A stretch of DNA of 12,276 nt, from positions 1 to 12,276 of the forward strand of contig CAMATS010000034.1 of NCBI GenBank assembly GCA_945861195.1, read 5' to 3'. The stretch comes from Rhodoferax sp. OV413 (GTDB lineage: Bacteria > Pseudomonadota > Gammaproteobacteria > Burkholderiales > Burkholderiaceae_C). Made by a program: the position numbers and the translations under genes. Shown here piece after piece: positions 7,593 through 12,276 of the stretch. Position 1 is the first letter of the stretch. The number at the start of each line of letters is the position of its first letter. The notes below the pieces were generated by a model, which was not told the origin of the DNA, did no database searches, and was given only the letters and a program-made list of their open reading frames with translations.

Positions 7593-8498
7593 TCAGGGCT
7601 TGGGTGTACGGTCTACCAGTGCCAAGCACAAGGAGCTCACGCACAGCAACATAGAGAGCAGTTGTATCGGGCCCAGCGGCTCGCCATGCACCAGCGCACC
7701 CGAGACCATCGCCACCACCGGCACCATCACCGATGAGAGGCCGGCGATGTTGGCCGGCAAGAGGTAAACAATCGCGTTCCAGCAAACATTGCCAATGCAC
7801 ATCGGGATGATGGTGATCCAGGCAATCACCGCAATTGACTGCCAGGACGGCATGAACCACTGCCCATCACCCAAAACAATGGCACCTGCGGCAACCGGCA
7901 GGGCGCCGAGCAACAACTGCCAACCAGTGAGCACCAACACTGGCACATCAACCCGGCCCCGCTTGAGAATCAGCGTGCCAATTGCCCAGCCAATCGCCGA
8001 TGTCAGCCCGATGGCAAAGCCCAGAGGTGCTGCGGCATAGGCCGCGAAGCTCGGCAACATCAGCACGCCCACACCCAAAACCCCCAAAGCCATGGCGAGC
8101 AGCAGGCGCGGGCTCAGGCGCTCGCCTAGCACCATCCAGGCAATCAGGGCCGACCACAGCGGCATCGTGAACCCCAGCACAGCTGCTTGGCCTGAGGGGA
8201 TCAGCACCGAAGCATAAGTGCTGGTGATGTTCCACAAAACCAAATAGAAAAAAGTGGCTAAAGCCACCGTCTTCCAATATCGACGGGGAATACGTAGCGA
8301 GTCGCCCCGCCAGCGGGCAATGCCAAGCAGCAACAGGCCCGAGCCGGTCATGGCAATGGTTCGAAAGGTCCACACCGATATTTCGCTCACCGCGTAGGTG
8401 AACAGCGGCCAATTGGTTCCCCAGACCAGGGTCAGTGCCAGCAGCAAATAAAGAGCACGGCGCGGCGCGGCAGGTTTTGGGTTGGCAGCGCTGGTCAT
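7593..8498 (-). CDS. EamA/DMT-superfamily transporter
   Basis: A 301-residue integral membrane protein with the duplicated five-helix EamA architecture. Repeat one is about 16-147 (opening LLLALTLVWGTNWPLFTYAV, closing near WMVLGERLSP at 121-130). Repeat two is about 157-296 (closing near LVHGEPLGPIQL at 269-280). About ten hydrophobic segments are visible. Family members export or import amino acids, purines, sugars or other metabolites; the substrate is not readable here. The open frame continues upstream to 8957, but that part overlaps the divergent peptidase gene and is not membrane-like. The ATG at 8498 begins a normal short cytoplasmic N-terminus. No Shine-Dalgarno is visible; a GACAAT box ends 9 nt before the ATG, so the leader may be very short. 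It is convergent with aapP and divergent from the P1 peptidase. Confidence 0.9.
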   Translation of the reverse strand: MTSAANPKPAAPRRALYLLLALTLVWGTNWPLFTYAVSEISVWTFRTIAMTGSGLLLLGIARWRGDSLRIPRRYWKTVALATFFYLVLWNITSTYASVLIPSGQAAVLGFTMPLWSALIAWMVLGERLSPRLLLAMALGVLGVGVLMLPSFAAYAAAPLGFAIGLTSAIGWAIGTLILKRGRVDVPVLVLTGWQLLLGALPVAAGAIVLGDGQWFMPSWQSIAVIAWITIIPMCIGNVCWNAIVYLLPANIAGLSSVMVPVVAMVSGALVHGEPLGPIQLLSMLLCVSSLCLALVDRTPKP

Positions 8499-8571
8499 GT
8501 GGCGCGGATTGTCGTCTGATTCCCCTGAGCATCGACGCGGGGCTGTGGCACGCTGCGGCTGGGTAATCCCG

Positions 8572-8577
8572 GATAAT
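8572..8577 (+). promoter_or_regulatory. Candidate -10 box placing the peptidase transcript start at its ATG
   Basis: GATAAT (five of six to TATAAT) ends 9 nt before the ATG at 8587, so transcription would begin at or within a few bases of the start codon. No Shine-Dalgarno is visible upstream, which fits a leaderless or near-leaderless mRNA. No good -35 hexamer is found at 16-18 nt spacing, so support is modest. Confidence 0.3.
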
Positions 8578-8586
8578 TCTTCCACC

Positions 8587-9582
8587 ATGAACCACTCCTC
8601 GCCCTCGCCCAGCGGAAGCATCACCCGGGTGGGCGGCATAGAAGTCGGGCATTTCACTGACCCGCGTCGACCGACCGGATGCAGCGTCGTGATCGCCCGT
8701 GGCGGAGCGGTGGCTGGGGTTGATGTTCGAGGCGCGGCGCCTGGCACCCGGGAAACCGATTTGCTACACCCCTCCAACCTGGTAGATCGGGCGCACGCCG
8801 TGCTGCTCGCCGGCGGCAGTGCCTGGGGACTCGATGCGGCCGCCGGCGTGATGCGTTGGCTGGAAGAGCAGCAGATCGGTCTGGAAGTGGGTTTTGGCCG
8901 AGTTCCCATCGTGCCCGCGGCGGTGCTGTTTGATCTGCCCTTGGGCGATGCCAGCATTCGGCCCGATGCGCAGGCCGGCTACCAGGCCTGCCTAGCCGCT
9001 GGCGGCCAGGCGCCGGCCGAGGGCAATGTCGGCGCGGGTTCCGGGGCATTGGTGGGCAAGGTGTTTGGCCTGGCGCGGGCCATGCGCGGGGGCATTGGCA
9101 GCGCCTCGGTCACGCTTGACGGCATCACGGTCGGCGCGCTGATTGCCTGCAATGCTTTGGGCGATGTGATCGACCCAGACACCGGGCAGGTGATTGCTGG
9201 CGCGCGCACCGCCGATGGCCGCTCGCTGCTCAATATCCGTCAGGCCATCTTGGCTGGCGACAGTCCCAGGCCGCTGCTGGCCGGCACCAACACCACCATC
9301 GGCGTCATCGCCACCGACGCCATCCTGACCAAGGCACAGGCGCACCGACTGGCCCAGGTTGCCCATGACGGCCTGGCGCGCAGCATCAACCCGGTGCACA
9401 CCCTGTCCGATGGCGATGCCTTGTTCACACTGGGTACTGGCCGGGCGGACAAGACCGCCGGCATGATGGTGCTGGGCACGCTGGCCGCTGAAGTGACGGC
9501 GCGCGCCGTGGTGCGCGCCATACGGGCTGCGCGCAGTGCCAGTTCAGGCGGCCTGCACTGGCCGGCCGCCTGCGACCTTTGA
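8587..9582 (+). CDS. P1 family (MEROPS S58) self-processing peptidase, DmpA/NylC-like
   Basis: A 331-residue N-terminal-nucleophile hydrolase. Family members (DmpA D-aminopeptidase, BapA beta-peptidyl aminopeptidase, NylC nylon-oligomer hydrolase) cleave themselves into two chains and then use the new N-terminal residue as nucleophile. Visible family blocks are ITRVGGIEVGHFTD (12-25), GGSAWGLDAAAGVMRWLEE (76-94), GNVGAGSGALVGK (146-158), the processing site GTNTTIGVIATDA (233-245) and SDGDALFTLGTG (274-285). Self-cleavage is expected between Asn235 and Thr236, making Thr the nucleophile as in NylC rather than Ser as in DmpA. The open frame starts upstream at 8482, but the ATG at 8587 precedes the first family block by 11 residues and is preferred. 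No signal peptide, so cytoplasmic. The substrate is unknown; peptides or beta-amino-acid amides are possible. It ends 8 nt from the convergent ettA stop. Confidence 0.92.
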   Translation: MNHSSPSPSGSITRVGGIEVGHFTDPRRPTGCSVVIARGGAVAGVDVRGAAPGTRETDLLHPSNLVDRAHAVLLAGGSAWGLDAAAGVMRWLEEQQIGLEVGFGRVPIVPAAVLFDLPLGDASIRPDAQAGYQACLAAGGQAPAEGNVGAGSGALVGKVFGLARAMRGGIGSASVTLDGITVGALIACNALGDVIDPDTGQVIAGARTADGRSLLNIRQAILAGDSPRPLLAGTNTTIGVIATDAILTKAQAHRLAQVAHDGLARSINPVHTLSDGDALFTLGTGRADKTAGMMVLGTLAAEVTARAVVRAIRAARSASSGGLHWPAACDL

Positions 9583-9590
9583 GCGTTGCC

Positions 9591-11252
9591 CTATTTGAGC
9601 GCCTTGAAGCGCATGCGTTTGGGCTTGGCGCCTTCTTCCCCTAGCCGGCGCTTCTTGTCAGCCTCGTACTCCTGGTAGTTGCCGTCATAAAAGGTCCACT
9701 GGCTGTCGCCTTCGCAGGCCAGGATGTGGGTGGCAATGCGGTCCAGAAACCAGCGGTCGTGGCTGATCACCATCAGTGAGCCGGCAAACTCCAGCAGCGC
9801 GTCTTCCAGCGCCCGCAGGGTTTCCACGTCGAGGTCGTTGGACGGTTCGTCCAGCATCAGCACGTTACCGCCCGCAATCAGGGTCTTGGCCAAATGCAAC
9901 CGGCCACGTTCACCGCCAGACAGTGTGCCGACCCGCTTTTGCTGGTCTGCGCCGTTGAAATTGAAGCGGCCGCAGTAGGCGCGGCTGGCCATCTGGAACT
10001 TGCCAATATTCAGCATATCCAGCCCGCCCGACACGTCTTGCCACACTGTTTTCTCATCTGCCAGGTCATCGCGGTTCTGGTCGACAAAGGCCATCTTGAC
10101 GGTCGAGCCAATCTTGACCGTACCCGAATCGGGCTGCTGCTGGCCCGAGATCATGCGAAACAGCGTGGATTTTCCTGCGCCGTTGGGGCCGATGATGCCC
10201 ACAATGGCGCCAGCTGGCACCTTGAAACTCAGGTTGTCGATCAGCACGCGGTCGCCAAAGGACTTGGTGACGTTGACAAACTCGATCACCTCATGGCCCA
10301 GCCGTTCAGCCACCGGGATAAAAATCTCGTTGGTCTCGTTGCGCTTCTGGTATTCAAAATCAGACAGCTCCTCAAAACGGGCCAGACGCGCCTTGCTCTT
10401 GGCCTGGCGCGCCTTGGGGTTCTGGCGTGACCATTCCAGCTCTTTCTTGAGGGCCTTGGCGCGGGCATCCTCGCCCTTTTGCTCGGCCTCCAGGCGGGCC
10501 TGCTTCTGGCTCAGCCAGTCGCTGTAATTGCCCTTGTAGGGTATGCCGGAGCCGCGGTCGAGCTCCAGAATCCACTCGGCGGCATTGTCCAGAAAATAGC
10601 GGTCGTGGGTGATGGCAACCACGGTACCCGGGTAGCGCTGCAGGAACTGTTCCAGCCAGTCCACCGATTCAGCATCCAGGTGGTTGGTCGGCTCGTCGAG
10701 CAAGAGCATGTCGGGCTTGGACAGCAGCAATTGACACAAGGCAACGCGCCGCTTTTCACCGCCCGAGAGCAGCCCGATTTTGGCGTCCCAGGGCGGCAGT
10801 CGCAGGGCGTCGGCGGCGATTTCGAGCTGGTGCTCGGAGTCGGTGCCGGCGCTGGCGATGATGGCCTCCATATCGGCCTGCTCGGTGGCGAGCTTGTCAA
10901 AGTCAGCGTCTTCCTCGGCGTAGGCGGCGTAAATCTCTTCCAGCCGGGCCTTGGCGGCATACAGGCTGCCCATGCCGGCCTCCACACTCTCACGCACGGT
11001 TTGCTCGGGGTCTAGCTTGGGCTCTTGCGGAAGGTAGCCGATGTTGAGGCCGGGCATGGGCGTGGCCTCGCCCTCAATCTCCTTGTCCACACCCGCCATG
11101 ATTTTCAAGAGCGTGGACTTGCCCGAGCCGTTGGTGCCAAGCACACCAATTTTGGCGCCGGGGAAAAAACTCAGCGATATGTCTTTAAGAATATGCCGTT
11201 TGGGCGGCACGATCTTGCCGACGCGGTTCATGGAGAAAACGTATTGAGCCAT
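9591..11252 (-). CDS. ettA: ABC-F translation factor EttA (energy-dependent translational throttle A)
   Basis: A 553-residue ribosome-associated ABC-F ATPase (E. coli EttA 555). It has two nucleotide-binding domains and no membrane segments. Domain 1: Walker A GTNGSGKST (39-47), signature LSGGE (162-166), Walker B MLLLDE (182-187, Glu187) and switch His216. The acidic arm typical of EttA lies at about 93-135. A charged, partly helical linker occupies about 242-310. Domain 2: Walker A GPNGAGKST (355-363), signature LSGGE (444-448), Walker B VLMLDE (464-469, Glu469) and His498. EttA binds the ribosomal E site and gates entry into elongation according to ATP/ADP ratio. The ATG at 11252 gives the canonical MAQYVFSMNRVGK start; the Shine-Dalgarno is weak. 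It is divergent from rhlE, sharing a 230-nt region. Both genes act in translation/RNA metabolism. Confidence 0.97.
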   Translation of the reverse strand: MAQYVFSMNRVGKIVPPKRHILKDISLSFFPGAKIGVLGTNGSGKSTLLKIMAGVDKEIEGEATPMPGLNIGYLPQEPKLDPEQTVRESVEAGMGSLYAAKARLEEIYAAYAEEDADFDKLATEQADMEAIIASAGTDSEHQLEIAADALRLPPWDAKIGLLSGGEKRRVALCQLLLSKPDMLLLDEPTNHLDAESVDWLEQFLQRYPGTVVAITHDRYFLDNAAEWILELDRGSGIPYKGNYSDWLSQKQARLEAEQKGEDARAKALKKELEWSRQNPKARQAKSKARLARFEELSDFEYQKRNETNEIFIPVAERLGHEVIEFVNVTKSFGDRVLIDNLSFKVPAGAIVGIIGPNGAGKSTLFRMISGQQQPDSGTVKIGSTVKMAFVDQNRDDLADEKTVWQDVSGGLDMLNIGKFQMASRAYCGRFNFNGADQQKRVGTLSGGERGRLHLAKTLIAGGNVLMLDEPSNDLDVETLRALEDALLEFAGSLMVISHDRWFLDRIATHILACEGDSQWTFYDGNYQEYEADKKRRLGEEGAKPKRMRFKALK

Positions 11253-11354
11253 TGGACTTGAGTTGTGTGCGAAAAGGTAAAAGCGGCATTATCGGCGCTT
11301 GGTCCAGACCGTGCGACAATTCAATAGTTGCGGCGTATCAGTTGCCTGCAACGT

Positions 11355-11393
11355 CGGCACCTTGCCGGGAACCAAGCCTTGCGCAGCGGTTCC
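11355..11393 (+). other. Tandem hairpins in the rhlE leader region
   Basis: Two adjacent inverted repeats are visible: CGGCA…TGCCG (11355-11367, 3-nt loop) and GGAACC…GGTTCC (11368-11373 with 11388-11393, 14-nt loop). The second is followed by ACTTTTG. They may fold in the rhlE 5' untranslated region if its promoter lies upstream of about 11350. They could instead be weak terminator-like or operator elements. No convincing promoter hexamers could be assigned in 11253-11482. Confidence 0.3.
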
Positions 11394-11466
11394 ACTTTTG
11401 TACCCTATCTGCCTTTGACTGACGCGGCGCCCCAGGCACCATGACAGGCCGATGACCTAGCGCCCA

Positions 11467-11482
11467 AGATTGGCGCCAATCT
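11467..11482. promoter_or_regulatory. Perfect 16-bp palindrome abutting the rhlE start codon
   Basis: AGATTGGCGCCAATCT equals its own reverse complement over all 16 bases, and its last base touches the ATG at 11483. No Shine-Dalgarno is visible before rhlE. As DNA it has the shape of a dimeric-repressor operator. As RNA it could form a 6-bp hairpin with a GCGC loop directly against the start codon, limiting initiation until unfolded. Confidence 0.55.
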
Positions 11483-12276
11483 ATGAACTTTGAAGAACTC
11501 AATCTGGCCCCGGCCATACTCAAGGCTGTGCTCGAGCAGGGCTATGTCACCCCAACGGCGATTCAGGCCCAGGCTATTCCGGCCGTACTTGCAGGGCAAG
11601 ACCTGCTGGGCGGGGCGCAGACCGGCACTGGCAAAACCGCGGCCTTTGTGCTGCCCATACTGCACAAGCTCAGCACCAACAGCGCACCGCGCAACAAATT
11701 CGGCGGCCTAGGCATCCGGGTCCTGATCCTGACGCCCACCCGCGAGCTGGCAGCGCAAATTGAAGAGTCGGTGCAGACCTACGGCAAGTACATGGATGTC
11801 TCTTCGACCGTGGTATTCGGCGGGGTTGGCATGAACCCGCAAATATCGCGCGTAAAAAAAGGCGTCGACATCCTGGTGGCCACGCCCGGGCGCCTGCTCG
11901 ACCTGCTGCAGCAGGGCGTGCTCGATCTGGGCCAAGTGCAGATTCTGGTGCTCGACGAAGCCGACCGCATGCTTGATATGGGCTTCATCCACGACGTCAA
12001 GAAAGTGCTGGCCGTGGTGCCCAAGGACAAACAAAGCCTGTTGTTTTCGGCCACCTTCAGCGGCGAGATCCGCGAACTCGCCGCCACTTTGCTTAAAAAT
12101 CCGCAAAGCATTCAGGTCACGCCGGGCAACACCACGGTGCAGCGCATCACGCAGCTGATCCACCCGGTGGGCCGCGGCAAGAAAAAAGCACTGCTCGCCC
12201 ACATCATCCAGGAACACAACTGGAGCCAGGTGCTGGTCTTCACCCGCACCAAGTTTGGCGCCAACAACGTGGCCGA
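11483..12276 (+). CDS. rhlE: RhlE-type DEAD-box ATP-dependent RNA helicase (3' end beyond window)
   Basis: 264 codons are visible with no stop before the window edge. This is an RNA-unwinding ATPase acting in ribosome assembly, mRNA decay or cold adaptation. Motifs in order: Q-motif region (Phe3 to Gln28 in TPTAIQ), motif I AQTGTGKT (45-52), Ia PTRELA (85-90), GG (113-114), Ib TPGR (134-137), II DEAD (158-161), III SAT (189-191), then the start of helicase domain 2 with IV LVFTRTK (251-257). Motifs V and VI and the C-terminal tail are outside the window, so the exact subfamily (RhlE versus another DEAD-box protein) is judged from the N-terminal half, where MNFEELNL and short spacing fit RhlE. 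The ATG at 11483 lies directly after a 16-bp palindrome with no Shine-Dalgarno. Confidence 0.93.
   Translation, partial: MNFEELNLAPAILKAVLEQGYVTPTAIQAQAIPAVLAGQDLLGGAQTGTGKTAAFVLPILHKLSTNSAPRNKFGGLGIRVLILTPTRELAAQIEESVQTYGKYMDVSSTVVFGGVGMNPQISRVKKGVDILVATPGRLLDLLQQGVLDLGQVQILVLDEADRMLDMGFIHDVKKVLAVVPKDKQSLLFSATFSGEIRELAATLLKNPQSIQVTPGNTTVQRITQLIHPVGRGKKKALLAHIIQEHNWSQVLVFTRTKFGANNVA

Noticed and set aside
8546..8562. TGGCAC upstream of the P1 peptidase as a sigma-54 promoter
   Set aside because: The bases at the -12 position are GGCT, not TTGC, so the second half of the promoter is absent.
8499..8957. Upstream extension of the EamA frame on the minus strand
   Set aside because: It is Ser/Thr/Pro/Arg-rich, non-membrane, and antisense to the conserved N-terminal blocks of the P1 peptidase.
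9894..11015. Plus-strand open frames of 175-178 codons opposite ettA
   Set aside because: They are antisense to intact Walker and signature motifs of EttA and show no domain of their own.
11441..11455. Four-codon open frame (M-T-G-R-stop) upstream of rhlE as a regulatory leader peptide
   Set aside because: Too short to distinguish from chance, with only a weak AGG upstream and no conserved features.

Overview
The window looks like a chromosomal segment of a Burkholderiales betaproteobacterium, most likely Comamonadaceae (Rhodoferax/Polaromonas/Limnohabitans-like). This rests on protein style (an AapJQMP transporter, an AMP-ligase with the RPHHRFWP…ITPPATSLW type of N-terminus, EttA, RhlE), on GC-rich third positions and on weak Shine-Dalgarno use. 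It is an inference from reading, not from a database search. I see no tRNA, rRNA, CRISPR, insertion sequence or phage gene. Genes are densely packed and no gene-free gap reaches 300 bases.

Layout. (1) 1-1245: the 3' end of a NarL/UhpB-type sensor histidine kinase, broken by an apparent one-base loss in a G-run near 247-251, followed 25 nt later by its likely partner, an intact NarL/FixJ-type response regulator. (2) 1476-3218, minus strand: an acyl-CoA synthetase of the AMP-forming superfamily. (3) 3219-3434: a divergent regulatory region with a near-consensus sigma-54 promoter (3253-3268), an imperfect dyad (3289-3310) and a GC stem followed by a T-rich tract (3362-3417). (4) 3435-7548: a complete general L-amino-acid ABC transporter operon, aapJ-aapQ-aapM-aapP (binding protein, two permeases, ATPase), tightly spaced and partly overlapping. 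(5) 7593-8498, minus strand: an EamA/DMT exporter-type membrane protein. It is divergent from 8587-9582, a P1 (S58, DmpA/NylC-type) self-processing aminopeptidase. (6) 9591-11252, minus strand: EttA, an ABC-F translation factor. (7) 11253-11482: a divergent intergenic region with several hairpins, ending in a perfect 16-bp palindrome directly against the start codon of an RhlE-type DEAD-box RNA helicase. The helicase runs off the right edge.

How the genes fit together. The centre is about nitrogen and amino-acid economy. The Aap system imports amino acids with broad specificity, and the sigma-54 site suggests NtrC-like nitrogen control. The neighbouring P1 peptidase could release amino acids from peptides, and the EamA protein could export metabolites; both roles are inference. 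The right end is translation and RNA metabolism (EttA, RhlE). The left end is signal transduction, where the kinase may be non-functional.

I found no clearly new multi-gene system. The observations most worth a second look are regulatory: the sigma-54 promoter with a long structured leader before aapJ, the 16-bp palindrome abutting rhlE, and the kinase frameshift.
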